This document shows positions 4,491 through 12,321 of a DNA stretch of 15,979 nt, in pieces. The position numbers and the translations under genes were made by a program. The notes under the pieces are model-generated. The model was not told the DNA's origin, did not search any database, and was given only the letters and a program-made list of their open reading frames with translations. Location of the stretch: assembly GCA_964363695.1 (NCBI GenBank), contig CAYIJI010000027.1, positions 1-15,979 of the forward strand. The letters are read 5' to 3'. Origin of the DNA: JAMCZZ01 sp964363695 (lineage in GTDB: Bacteria > Patescibacteriota > UBA1384 > XYA2-FULL-43-10 > 1-14-0-10-43-13). Within the stretch, counting starts at the first letter, position 1. Each line of letters starts with the position of its first letter.

Positions 4491-6359
4491 ATGTCAAAGA
4501 AAAACAAAAAATTCAAATTAAAAAATCCCGAGCCAAGTCAAGCTCGCCGGAACAATCTCTCAAATAAAATAGTTATACCGATTATAGGAATGCATTGCCG
4601 TTCTTGCGAAATTTTAATCGAAGAAAAGCTCAAAGAGCTCCCGGAAATTTCCAATGTTATCGTTAGCTATAAAAAATCCGAAGCGGTGGCCTATTCGGAC
4701 CATCCATTAGACCTGTTGGAGCTAGATAGTGTAAACCGGGCGGTTCGAGAGGCAGGCTATGAGGTCGGGGTTGATGATTCGAAATCTTGGATTAGCAAAA
4801 ATCCTTCCGAATACTATGATTTATTACTCGCGCTTATCATCCTTGTAAGTCTTTATTATTTTGCCAAAGGATTGGGCCTTTTTAACCTTAGTTTTGGTTC
4901 AAACAATCCATCCAGCCTTTTGGTGGTTTTGATAGTCGGCCTTACTGCCGGTATTTCAACTTGCATGGCTTTAATTGGAGGGCTGATTCTGGGTATTTCT
5001 GCCCGACACTCCGAAAAACATCCTGAGGCAACGCCAAGCCAAAAATTCCGGCCGCATCTTTATTTTAATTTAGGGAGAATTTCTTCCTATTTTTTACTTG
5101 GCGGGGTGATCGGATTAGCCGGCAAAGTTTTTCAGCTTTCGGGAACGTCTTTGGGTTTATTAATAATTGTAGTTGGATTAGTGATGCTCTTGATGGGTTT
5201 ACAACTAACAGAGCTTTTCCCCAGATTATCAAACGGCGGCTTAACTTTGCCCTCTGGTATTAGCAAGCTTCTGGGCATTAAAAAACATCATGAAAAAGAA
5301 TATAGCCACACAAATTCTGTGATTGTCGGCGCTTTAACCTTCTTTTTACCCTGCGGATTTACGCAGGCGATGCAGCTTTACGCAATGAGTACGGGCAACT
5401 TCTTATCCGGCGCTCTAATAATGGGGGCTTTTGCGCTTGGAACAGCACCCGGACTTCTCGGTATTGGCGGATTGACTTCAGTCTTAAAAGGCGCTTTTGC
5501 TAAGAAATTCTTTAAATTTGCAGGAGTACTTGTTATCGCTCTTTCTCTATTTAATATTTCAAATGGCGCAAATTTAACTGGATGGAAGCCATCTTTGAAA
5601 AGAAATATTGTAGCAGAAGAGCCAGCAGACGATCCAAATGTTACGATTGAAAACGGAGTGCAGATTGTGAAGATGGATCAATTGGCCGGCGGATATAAGC
5701 CGAACAGTTTTACAATTCAAAAAGGTATTCCGGTCAAATGGATTATCAATTCTAAAAAACCTGATTCTTGTTCAGCCAGCATTCTGGCTCCAAAAATCGG
5801 AGTGAAAAAATTCCTGGAATTAGGCGAAAACATCATTGAATTTACACCAAAAGAAACGGGAGAGATAAAATTTAGCTGCAGTATGGGGATGTATACTGGA
5901 AAATTTATAGTAGTTGAACGTAAAACGGTTGCTCTTCCTGCGGGCGAAAATAATCCTATCGGCAGAACGGCGCCAACAGAAGATCCTAAGACAGAGCAAA
6001 CAACTCCATCAGAGACACGGGCGACTCCTTCTGCGCCCAAGAAAGAACAACTGGAACCAAATCCAACCCCTCCAGTTGCCGACATTCAGGTGATTAAAGC
6101 GACTTTCATCTCGCCGGATAAAGACATGACGCCAAACTTGTTTAATGTAAAAGTGAACCAACCTGTTCGTTTCGAGATAACGGTTGAAGCGGACGGAGCG
6201 GGCTGCATGGGATCAATTATGATTCCGGGGCTTGTGAATAGGCCGGAGTTTTTTAATAAGGGTGAAGATATTGTCTTGGAGTTTACTCCGACAAAAAAAG
6301 GAGACTACGACATCACCTGCGCCATGGGAGTTCCCAGAGGAATCCTTTCGGTAGGATAG
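4491..6359 (+). CDS. HMA - SafE/DsbD-like membrane domain - double cupredoxin fusion protein
   Basis: 622 residues in three parts. An N-terminal HMA domain with GMHCRSC (C36, C39) binds soft metal on the cytosolic side. A sulfite exporter TauE/SafE (cytochrome c biogenesis/DsbD-like) membrane domain (about 105-355) has roughly six to seven segments; C158 (STCMALIGG) and C288 (FLPCGFTQ) match the paired membrane cysteines of the DsbD/CcdA fold. Two cupredoxin-like domains follow (about 385-476 and 531-622), separated by a Pro/Thr/Glu linker. Each repeats a Cys near the middle (C427, C572) and a C-terminal Cys-x-Met-Gly motif (FSCSMGM; ITCAMG). The layout suggests passage of copper or of electrons from the cytosol through the membrane to external copper domains. 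Transported substrate versus thiol redox is not settled by sequence. It starts two bases after csoR, so it is copper-controlled. Confidence 0.85.
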   Translation: MSKKNKKFKLKNPEPSQARRNNLSNKIVIPIIGMHCRSCEILIEEKLKELPEISNVIVSYKKSEAVAYSDHPLDLLELDSVNRAVREAGYEVGVDDSKSWISKNPSEYYDLLLALIILVSLYYFAKGLGLFNLSFGSNNPSSLLVVLIVGLTAGISTCMALIGGLILGISARHSEKHPEATPSQKFRPHLYFNLGRISSYFLLGGVIGLAGKVFQLSGTSLGLLIIVVGLVMLLMGLQLTELFPRLSNGGLTLPSGISKLLGIKKHHEKEYSHTNSVIVGALTFFLPCGFTQAMQLYAMSTGNFLSGALIMGAFALGTAPGLLGIGGLTSVLKGAFAKKFFKFAGVLVIALSLFNISNGANLTGWKPSLKRNIVAEEPADDPNVTIENGVQIVKMDQLAGGYKPNSFTIQKGIPVKWIINSKKPDSCSASILAPKIGVKKFLELGENIIEFTPKETGEIKFSCSMGMYTGKFIVVERKTVALPAGENNPIGRTAPTEDPKTEQTTPSETRATPSAPKKEQLEPNPTPPVADIQVIKATFISPDKDMTPNLFNVKVNQPVRFEITVEADGAGCMGSIMIPGLVNRPEFFNKGEDIVLEFTPTKKGDYDITCAMGVPRGILSVG

Positions 6360-6384
6360 GGCTAAGTACACCGACAACCTTTGA

Positions 6385-6505
6385 TGATGGAAGATTGAAA
6401 ATGGAAGTTAGACCTTGAAGCTGGAAAGTAGGGATTGGATTTTCATCCATCTTCTATCCTCTAACCTCAAGATCTATCCTCAATCTTCCATTGTCTACCA
6501 TCAAT
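6385..6505. repeat. Purine-rich imperfect inverted repeat between the two copper operons
   Basis: A left arm of GGAAGATTGAAAATGGAAG type (about 6385-6440) and a right arm of CTATCCTCAATCTTCCATTG type (about 6450-6505) can pair over much of their length. The sequence is built from degenerate GGAAGAT/GGATAG units. It could end the first operon as a large stem without a T-run, or be a simple repeat. No gene is present. Confidence 0.5.
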
Positions 6506-6552
6506 TAAAAGTCGCTAAGATACTAGTAAATAATACAAAAGAGAGTAAAGTA

Positions 6553-6592
6553 TTGACAACAATCTAACATACCTATACCATAGGTATAGGTA
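6553..6592 (+). promoter_or_regulatory. Promoter and CsoR-type operator of the copA unit
   Basis: TTGACA (6553-6558) is a perfect -35. A perfect 23-bp palindrome, TACCTATACC (6570-6579), spacer ATA, GGTATAGGTA (6583-6592), covers the -10 position, where TATACC (spacing 15) or TACCAT (spacing 17) must serve. It differs from the csoR-promoter palindrome at only one position per arm plus two spacer bases, so the same repressor probably binds both. Confidence 0.82.
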
Positions 6593-6609
6593 GAGTAATA
6601 AGGAGCAAA

Positions 6610-6810
6610 ATGGAAACCATAAACTTTAGGCTGGCAGGCCTAACTTGCGGAGCCTGCGCCAAGTTGGCACAAAAAAGAATTGCAAAAATTGATGGAGTTA
6701 TCAATTCAATTGTAGGTGAAGATGGAAGCGCCGAAATTACTTCAGAGAAAACTATTTTAAAAGAAGAAGTAAAAAACGCTCTTTTTGGCACTGATTATAG
6801 TGTTATTTAA
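6610..6810 (+). CDS. copZ: Small HMA-domain copper chaperone (CopZ-like)
   Basis: 66 residues comprising a single heavy-metal-associated domain. LTCGACAKLA places the Cu(I)-binding CxxC at C13 and C16. The Met that often precedes the motif is replaced (GLTC instead of GMTC). Length and fold fit soluble CopZ/Atx1-type chaperones that deliver Cu(I) to the N-terminal domains of CopA and to CsoR. A strong AAGGAG at 6600-6605 sets the start. It is the first gene after the operator, 16 bases before the ATPase gene. The C-terminal half (DYSVI end) is slightly short compared with typical CopZ. Confidence 0.82.
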   Translation: METINFRLAGLTCGACAKLAQKRIAKIDGVINSIVGEDGSAEITSEKTILKEEVKNALFGTDYSVI

Positions 6811-6826
6811 ATATTAGAAGGAATAT

Positions 6827-9769
6827 ATGAAGAAAGAACTAAAACTCAATATTACGGGGATGCACTGCACTTCCTGTGAAAAGATTTTAACTGAAGAGCT
6901 AGGCGATCTAAAAGGAGTTGAAAAAGCAGAAGTCAGTTATGAAAACAAAAATGCGACTGTTGTTTTTAATGACGATAAAGTTACGGGAGAGAAAATTCTG
7001 GAAGTAATTTCAAAAGAAGGATATAAAGGGGAAATCCAGAGAGAAGAATCGCTGGAAACGCCCTCCAATATTATTGATACGATTAAAAACAAAAAGCTTC
7101 CGATTGGCAAACCCTTAAAAATTAGACTTGAATCAAGAATTGAAGCGGAAGGAAAGATTGTTACCGATGAAAATGGAGACCCCACTTTCGAGGGTAAAAT
7201 TAAAAACGATAGGACAGCTGAATTTAGTTTGCCGGAAGAAATCGAGCCTAAAGGCTTTATCGACCGGTTTGTGAAATCGATCAATTTTTCAAATATTTTT
7301 GACAATATTAACGACCCCAAAGTATCCCATGTTTCATCTTCTGCAGCGGTTGGGCATTCGCCAGAAAACTCTTCCCATAGAGTATCCGATAGTGATGCTG
7401 CAACTGATCAAGGCACGGATGAAAACAAGAGAGTTTCACTTTCACTTTCCGGGATGCATTGCGCTTCATGTGCCGGTATCATCGAGCGTTCTCTTAAAAA
7501 AGTTCCAGGTGTCAAAGAAGCGAATGTAAACTTTGCCGCTGAAAAAACATTAATTACTTATGATGAAAATATTGCCAGCCTTTCAGATTTAATTAGCGCT
7601 ATCAAAAAGGCTGGGTATAGCGCAACTCAGGTTGACGAAAAAGATCCGGAATTTGACCGCAAGAAAAAAGAACGAGAGATTGGCAATCTTTGGAAAAAAT
7701 TTCTTTTTGGATTGATATTTTCTCTACCGATGCTCTATTTTATGCTGCTTGACTTTTTCAAATGGCTGCCAGGCGGAGAATCGTTACCGCCATATTTCGG
7801 CATAGTTTCTTTGATTCTAGCAACTCCGGTCCAGTTTATAATCGGGGCAGGTTTCTATAAAGGAATGTGGTCATCGCTCAAGATGAAAACTTTCAATATG
7901 GATTCCTTGATAGCAATCGGTACTTCCACTGCCTATTTTTACAGTTTGATTAATTTCATACTTTATGTGATATCAAAAAATTCAATTTTCGGGCTTGACG
8001 GCATGAAAATCCCCGATTTATATTTTGAGACTGCCGCGTTCCTTATTACCTTTGTAGTTCTGGGCAAGTGGTTGGAAGCTAAAGCTAAAGGAAAAACCAG
8101 CGATGCGATCAAAAAATTGATGGGGCTCCAGGCTAAAACTGCCAGAGTAATTCGAGACGGAAAAACATTGGACATCTCGATTGATGAAGTTATTCATGGA
8201 GATATTATTTTAGTTAGACCTGGCGAGAAAGTCCCGGTTGACGGTGTTATTACTAAGGGCTCATCTGCTCTTGATGAATCAATGGTTACAGGGGAAAGCT
8301 TGCCCGTTGAAAAGCAAGTTGGCGACACTGTCATTGGAGCTACTATTAATAAAACCGGTAGTTTTGAGTTTGAAGCAACAAAGATTGGCGCAGAAACTAC
8401 ATTGTCTCAAATTATTCGCCTAATAGAAGAAGCGCAGGGATCAAAAGCGCCGATCCAAGCTTTTGCTGACCGCATTTCCTCCTGGTTTGTGCCGACGGTT
8501 ATTGGGTTAGCAATTATTACTTTGGTTGTTTGGCTGCTATTGGGCGCAGGGCTCTCCTTTGCACTTATGGCCTTTACTGCTGTAATTGTGATTGCTTGTC
8601 CATGCGCGCTTGGTTTGGCGACCCCAACGGCTATTATGGTGGGAACGGGTAAAGGGGCTGAGCATGGCATACTAATAAAAGGCGGTGAACCGCTTGAGGC
8701 TGCCGAGAAGATTAAAGCGATTATTTTTGATAAAACCGGAACGCTAACAAATGGCAAGCCGGAAGTAACTGATATCTTGTCTTTCTCAAATACAGATGAG
8801 GATGATATTCTTCAGATTTCCGCTTCTCTTGAGAAGTCTTCTGAGCATCCATTGGCTGAAGCTATTTACAGCTATGCCGAAGAAGAAGGTATTAAGATTG
8901 ACGAGGTTGTTGATTTTAAAGCAATTCCCGGTCATGGCGTAGAGGGCAATATCCAAAGCAAAAAATATTATTTTGGTAATCGTAGATTAATCACTGATAT
9001 TGTTGGACTGGACATTGATTCAATCAACCGTAAAATGTCCCGTATTGAAGAGCAGGGCAAAACCGTAATGATCCTCTCCAATGATAAAGAGATTCTCGGA
9101 GTAATTGCAGTTGCTGATACGGTTAAAGAAACATCTAAAGAAGCAGTTACTAAATTAAAAGAATTAGGCATTGAAGTCTGGATGATTACCGGTGATAATC
9201 AGCGAACTGCAAATGCAATTGCCAAAGAAGTATGTATTACCAATATTTTAGCTGAAGTTCTTCCTGAAGATAAAGCCGCTGAGGTTAAAAAACTTCAGGA
9301 TCAAGGCAAAGTTGTTGCAATGGTCGGAGATGGTATCAATGATGCTCCTGCTCTAGCGCAGGCAAACTTGGGTATTGCTATGGGCTCTGGAACCGATGTT
9401 GCGATGGAAGCAGGAGGAATCGTTATTATTAAGAACGATTTACGCGATGTAGTCAAAGCCATCGAGCTTTCTAAAGAAACTATGGGGAAGGTTCGTCAAA
9501 ACATGTTCTTTGCGCTTTTCTATAATGTGATTGGTATCCCTATTGCCGCCAGAGTTTTTATCGGGCTTGGTTTAGTTCTTAAACCTGAATTAGCGGGGTT
9601 AGCGATGGCAATGAGCTCAATCTCGGTTGTCTCAAACTCAATGCTGCTTAGAAGATTTAATCCGTACAAAAAGAATTGGGTCTCTTCTATCGCTCCTATT
9701 GTTATGACCTTAGTATTCACCCTGTTGTTTATTGAATTCGCCCGTCTAAGTTCGGGCATGGCAAAGTAA
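6827..9769 (+). CDS. copA: CopA-type Cu(I)-exporting P1B ATPase
   Basis: 980 residues. Two HMA domains: GMHCTSC (C14, C17) and GMHCASC (C212, C215). The core has the actuator loop TGES (488-491), the membrane metal site CPC (591-593), the phosphorylation motif DKTGT (D635), SEHP (672-675) for nucleotide binding and GDGINDAP (834-841). YN (899-900) in TM7 and MSSISVVSNS (929-938) in TM8 complete the Cu(I) transport signature, so Cu(I) rather than Zn is the expected substrate. Two features are unusual: a linker of about 130 residues (72-200) between the HMA domains, with a beta-rich half and a Ser/Asp-rich low-complexity half, and an added hydrophobic segment (951-972) after the usual last helix. 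GAAGGA before the ATG sets the start. It is the third element of the CsoR-regulated unit after the operator and chaperone. Confidence 0.96.
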   Translation: MKKELKLNITGMHCTSCEKILTEELGDLKGVEKAEVSYENKNATVVFNDDKVTGEKILEVISKEGYKGEIQREESLETPSNIIDTIKNKKLPIGKPLKIRLESRIEAEGKIVTDENGDPTFEGKIKNDRTAEFSLPEEIEPKGFIDRFVKSINFSNIFDNINDPKVSHVSSSAAVGHSPENSSHRVSDSDAATDQGTDENKRVSLSLSGMHCASCAGIIERSLKKVPGVKEANVNFAAEKTLITYDENIASLSDLISAIKKAGYSATQVDEKDPEFDRKKKEREIGNLWKKFLFGLIFSLPMLYFMLLDFFKWLPGGESLPPYFGIVSLILATPVQFIIGAGFYKGMWSSLKMKTFNMDSLIAIGTSTAYFYSLINFILYVISKNSIFGLDGMKIPDLYFETAAFLITFVVLGKWLEAKAKGKTSDAIKKLMGLQAKTARVIRDGKTLDISIDEVIHGDIILVRPGEKVPVDGVITKGSSALDESMVTGESLPVEKQVGDTVIGATINKTGSFEFEATKIGAETTLSQIIRLIEEAQGSKAPIQAFADRISSWFVPTVIGLAIITLVVWLLLGAGLSFALMAFTAVIVIACPCALGLATPTAIMVGTGKGAEHGILIKGGEPLEAAEKIKAIIFDKTGTLTNGKPEVTDILSFSNTDEDDILQISASLEKSSEHPLAEAIYSYAEEEGIKIDEVVDFKAIPGHGVEGNIQSKKYYFGNRRLITDIVGLDIDSINRKMSRIEEQGKTVMILSNDKEILGVIAVADTVKETSKEAVTKLKELGIEVWMITGDNQRTANAIAKEVCITNILAEVLPEDKAAEVKKLQDQGKVVAMVGDGINDAPALAQANLGIAMGSGTDVAMEAGGIVIIKNDLRDVVKAIELSKETMGKVRQNMFFALFYNVIGIPIAARVFIGLGLVLKPELAGLAMAMSSISVVSNSMLLRRFNPYKKNWVSSIAPIVMTLVFTLLFIEFARLSSGMAK

Positions 9770-9803
9770 ACTGCTGCTTAGTAAATTAAAGAAGGGCGGA
9801 ATA

Positions 9804-10319
9804 ATGGAAAATAGAAAAACAAAAAACAGATGGGCAATGGCAGGAATCTCTTTATTTTTGGCGGTTGGCTTTATCTTGATTATTTTTCTTGCCAGAGGAG
9901 AAGGCGGCAGAAAAGACGAGAAATTGAATTTAAGCGACCCCTCGGTTTCTAAAGCGGTCGTTTACAAAACCGCTACTTGTGGTTGCTGCGGAGTTTACTC
10001 AAAATACCTGCCCAAAGAGGGGGTAAAAACCGATACTAAAGATATTAGAAAAGAGGAATTGAAAGAGATGAGGGTTAAATTTGGAATCCCTGACGAGCTT
10101 GAAAGCTGCCACATAACTGTTATAGGAGATTATTTTGTTTCCGGACACGTGCCGGTTGAAGCGATTTCTAAGTTGCTCACCGAAAAACCAAATATCGCCG
10201 GAATTGCTTTAGCTGGTATGCCGTCAGGAACACCGGGGATGCCAGGACCAAAGACCGGAAGTTGGAATGTTAAGGCCATCGGAGCTGACAAAACTATTTC
10301 AGAGTTCATTAAACTTTAA
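9804..10319 (+). CDS. Membrane-anchored DUF411 metal-binding protein
   Basis: 171 residues: one N-terminal transmembrane segment (about 11-30), then a DUF411 domain outside the membrane. The family motifs are all visible: VVYKTATCGCCGVY (C59, C61, C62), SCHITVIGDYFVSGHVP (C102, H103, H115) and GMPSGTPGM (138-146). DUF411 proteins commonly accompany copper or other metal resistance genes and are sometimes named CopG, with a proposed redox role toward copper; the exact reaction here is inferred. The start is set by GAAGGGCGG. It lies 34 bases after copA with no terminator between, so it belongs to the same unit. Confidence 0.88.
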   Translation: MENRKTKNRWAMAGISLFLAVGFILIIFLARGEGGRKDEKLNLSDPSVSKAVVYKTATCGCCGVYSKYLPKEGVKTDTKDIRKEELKEMRVKFGIPDELESCHITVIGDYFVSGHVPVEAISKLLTEKPNIAGIALAGMPSGTPGMPGPKTGSWNVKAIGADKTISEFIKL

Positions 10320-10354
10320 TATTAAATGAAAGCGATTCAAAGGCAACCATTCGC

Positions 10355-10449
10355 TGTCATCCTGAGTGGAGCTTGCGAAGGATCTAGTGAAACGATCTAA
10401 TAGTTCGCTTTGCTAGATTCTTCAGCCTAAAATCGGCTTCAGAATGACG
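10355..10449. repeat. Composite REP element (TGTCATCCTGA ... TCAGAATGACGA)
   Basis: Terminal inverted arms TGTCATCCTGA (10355-10365) and TCAGAATGACGA (10438-10449) enclose further small stems (GATCTAGTGAAACGATC; CTAGATTCTTCAGCC). The GTCATCCTGAG / GAAGGATCT wording is common among bacterial intergenic REP repeats. It ends only a few bases before the GTG start of the next gene and so supplies that gene's whole upstream region. Confidence 0.75.
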
Positions 10450-10454
10450 ATATA

Positions 10455-10991
10455 GTGAACAGTTACATTCAAAACACTTTAAAGTTGCTTTTGGCGGTTA
10501 TCCTAACTTTTTTGCCTAAATCCACATCGGCGCACTGCCCGCTTTGCGTGGCAGGGGCTGGCCTTTTAGCCGTCTTTGCTGCTTCTATTGGTGTTTCCAC
10601 AGTTGTCGTCGGACTCTTCATTGGTGCATTTAGTTTAGCTCTTGGCATATGGATATCTCGTTCGATAAAAAAGAAGTATTTTAAATTCCAAGACTCTCTA
10701 GTGTTAATAATAATTTCTATCTCCACTGTTGTGCCGATAATGCCGCTTATCGAGGAATACAGGCCTTTATATATTTCTTTCTATGGAAAATACGGAACGC
10801 TTTTGCACAATACTTATTTGATAAATCTTTACCTTTTAGGCGCTGCGATAGGAGCAACTATACTTTTTCTTTCGCCCTATCTAAGTCAATCTTTAACTAA
10901 AGTCAAAGGCAAGAAGCTGCCATTTCAAAGCATGATCATTACTTTCAGCCTTCTAATAATCATCGGCTTGCTTTTGCAGTTTACTTTTTAA
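10455..10991 (+). CDS. Membrane protein with an N-terminal HCPLC motif, function unknown
   Basis: 178 residues, almost entirely hydrophobic. A signal-like first segment ends near TSA, directly followed by HCPLC (H27, C28, C31), then about four to five membrane helices. A short positively charged loop (RSIKKKYF) lies between the second and third helices. The motif placement just outside the first helix suggests a metal- or thiol-handling site at the membrane surface. I associate such proteins with copper gene clusters but know no defined function. The start is GTG with no ribosome site, because the REP element ends just upstream; translation may depend on coupling to the preceding message. It is followed 14 bases later by the DUF2933-like gene. 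Confidence 0.75.
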   Translation: MNSYIQNTLKLLLAVILTFLPKSTSAHCPLCVAGAGLLAVFAASIGVSTVVVGLFIGAFSLALGIWISRSIKKKYFKFQDSLVLIIISISTVVPIMPLIEEYRPLYISFYGKYGTLLHNTYLINLYLLGAAIGATILFLSPYLSQSLTKVKGKKLPFQSMIITFSLLIIIGLLLQFTF

Positions 10992-11005
10992 AATTAAGGA
11001 ATAAT

Positions 11006-11209
11006 ATGAACAAAAATTTATTAATATTCTGTTTAATTATTGTCGGGACTATTCTTTTTTGGTTTTATCGACAAGGTCAGCTTGGAGTGATTTTACCTTG
11101 GGTTTTGATTGCCGCTTGTCCGCTAATGCACTTATTTATGATGAAAAACATGCACCATGACAATAATAACGACACTAAAAAAGACGATAAAAAGCATTCT
11201 TGTCATTAA
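11006..11209 (+). CDS. DUF2933-like small membrane peptide, His/Met-rich
   Basis: 67 residues with two hydrophobic segments (5-20 and 26-38) followed by CPLMHLFMMKNMHH (C38, M41, H42, M45, M46, H50, H51) and a charged tail ending HSCH. This fits DUF2933-type peptides found beside heavy-metal exporters, where the CPLMH and His/Met cluster could bind Cu(I) or Ag(I). Binding is inference from composition. AAGGA about 7 bases before the ATG sets the start. It is the last gene of the copA unit; its stop codon overlaps the first base of a MITE-like element. Confidence 0.75.
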   Translation: MNKNLLIFCLIIVGTILFWFYRQGQLGVILPWVLIAACPLMHLFMMKNMHHDNNNDTKKDDKKHSCH

Positions 11210-11372
11210 GAGCCTGTTTAATAACTGCTCCTGAGAACAGAAACGAGCAGATTTCGAGCGAAAAACATGAACTGTAAGGAGAGATAGCCAAAGCTACCTT
11301 GACGAACAGTTTATGTTTTGGAGCCGAAATATGCCGTTTATGGTCATCGGATGTAGTTATTAGACAGGCTCT
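11209..11372. mobile_element. MITE-like element, copy 1 (164 bp)
   Basis: Bounded by terminal inverted repeats AGAGCCTGTTTAATAACT and (reverse complement of the right end) AGAGCCTGTCTAATAACT. It has no transposase. Copy 2 at 12406-12569 has the same length and ends and is roughly 80-90% alike inside. The termini resemble those of IS5-superfamily elements, but the parent element is not in the window. It separates the copper unit from the DUF1858 gene. A long frame that crosses it is spurious. Confidence 0.8.
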
Positions 11373-11385
11373 AAGAGGAGTAATT

Positions 11386-11586
11386 ATGAAAGTAACTTTT
11401 AAAACAACCCTTAAAGATATATTGGAGATCGAGAAGGGATCGGAGATATTGCAAAAAAATGGCGTGCCCTGTTTAAGCTGTCCGCTGGCAGAACAAGAAC
11501 TTAGCGTTTTGACTATAGGAGAAGTCAGCCAGATATATCAATTGGATATGGAGAAAATATTAAGCGAGTTGAATGTGAAACAATGA
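11386..11586 (+). CDS. DUF1858 redox-disulfide domain protein
   Basis: 66 residues comprising one DUF1858 domain, known as a disulfide-type domain often linked to hybrid-cluster proteins. The motif GVPCLSCP gives C29 and C32 (CxxC). The remainder (LTIGEVSQIYQLDMEKILSELN) is the usual two-helix end. The ATG at 11386 is chosen for the AAGAGGAG site 5-6 bases upstream; a longer frame begins inside the MITE and would add unrelated residues. The MITE brings no obvious promoter, so expression from upstream read-through is possible. A truncated second copy lies at 12322-12407. Confidence 0.82.
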   Translation: MKVTFKTTLKDILEIEKGSEILQKNGVPCLSCPLAEQELSVLTIGEVSQIYQLDMEKILSELNVKQ

Positions 11587-11627
11587 GGACTTTTAAAAAA
11601 TGTCCCAACCTATGCTAAAATTAAAAG

Positions 11628-12242
11628 ATGAGTAAAGACACCTCAAAAAAAATTTTATTACTTGCTTACTTTACTATTGTATATAATATAGTTGAAGGGT
11701 TGGTCTCAGTTTTATTTGGCTCTCTAGCAAGAAGCACTGCTTTAGTTGGCTTTGGTTTAGATAGTTTTGTTGAATCTCTTTCTGCTGGAATAATAATCTG
11801 GCGTTTTAGGAAAAAACGTAATTTTGAATTATTAATAGAAGAGAAAAAAAATGAACGTAAAGCGGTAACATTAATTTCTTATACTTTCCTTATTCTTGGT
11901 GCTTATGTCCTTTATGATTCGGCAAGTTCCTTCTTCGCTAAAGATATCCCCGAACCGACAAAAATCGGAGTCGCTATTCCTGTTTTTTCAATAATAATTA
12001 TGGCATGGCTGTATTCTACAAAAAAACAATTAGGAAAAAACGTAAAAAGTCATAGTCTGATTGCTGATTCAAGGCAGACTATGGCGTGTATTGGCCTATC
12101 TGTCACTCTTTTAATGGGCCTTCTGCTTAATTACTATTGGGATATTTGGTGGGCGGATTCAATCGCAGGGATAATTATTTCCTTGTTTATTTTAAAGGAA
12201 GGGCTTGAAACAAAAAAACATGGTAAAATCTGTGCTTGTTAA
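11628..12242 (+). CDS. Small CDF-like cation transporter (membrane domain only)
   Basis: 204 residues with about five to six membrane segments. It matches the membrane part of the cation diffusion facilitator family: NIVEG (20-24), FGLDSFVES with D45, ADSRQT with D147 and WADSIAG with D177 are the expected metal-site and helix signatures. The C-terminal cytosolic metal-sensing domain of full CDF proteins is missing, so it resembles TMEM163-like short forms. The last residues, CAC, could bind metal. Zn, Fe or another divalent ion is possible and the sequence does not decide. The ribosome site is weak. It begins 41 bases after DUF1858. Confidence 0.8.
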   Translation: MSKDTSKKILLLAYFTIVYNIVEGLVSVLFGSLARSTALVGFGLDSFVESLSAGIIIWRFRKKRNFELLIEEKKNERKAVTLISYTFLILGAYVLYDSASSFFAKDIPEPTKIGVAIPVFSIIIMAWLYSTKKQLGKNVKSHSLIADSRQTMACIGLSVTLLMGLLLNYYWDIWWADSIAGIIISLFILKEGLETKKHGKICAC

Positions 12243-12267
12243 GAAGTAAAGATTTATTCTGTTAATA

Positions 12268-12321
12268 CTATTTATTTAAGTATTTCCAGAGAGCGGTGAT
12301 GCCGAAGACAACCAAAACTAT
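12268..12321 (-). pseudogene. C-terminal remnant of a membrane protein
   Basis: Read on -, 17 codons ending in TAG encode a hydrophobic helix and a typical membrane-protein tail (IVLVVFGITALWKYLNK). The frame is cut off exactly where homology to the DUF1858 gene begins (12322), so the rest of the gene was lost at a recombination junction. Too short for a family call. Confidence 0.35.

Noticed and set aside
5717..6085. 122-residue frame on the - strand
   Set aside because: It is antisense to the cupredoxin and linker part of the fusion protein, and its composition mirrors that gene's Pro/Thr-rich linker.
11299..11385. Upstream extension of the DUF1858 gene
   Set aside because: The extra residues come from the MITE-like element and match nothing in the family. 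The ATG at 11386 has its own ribosome site.
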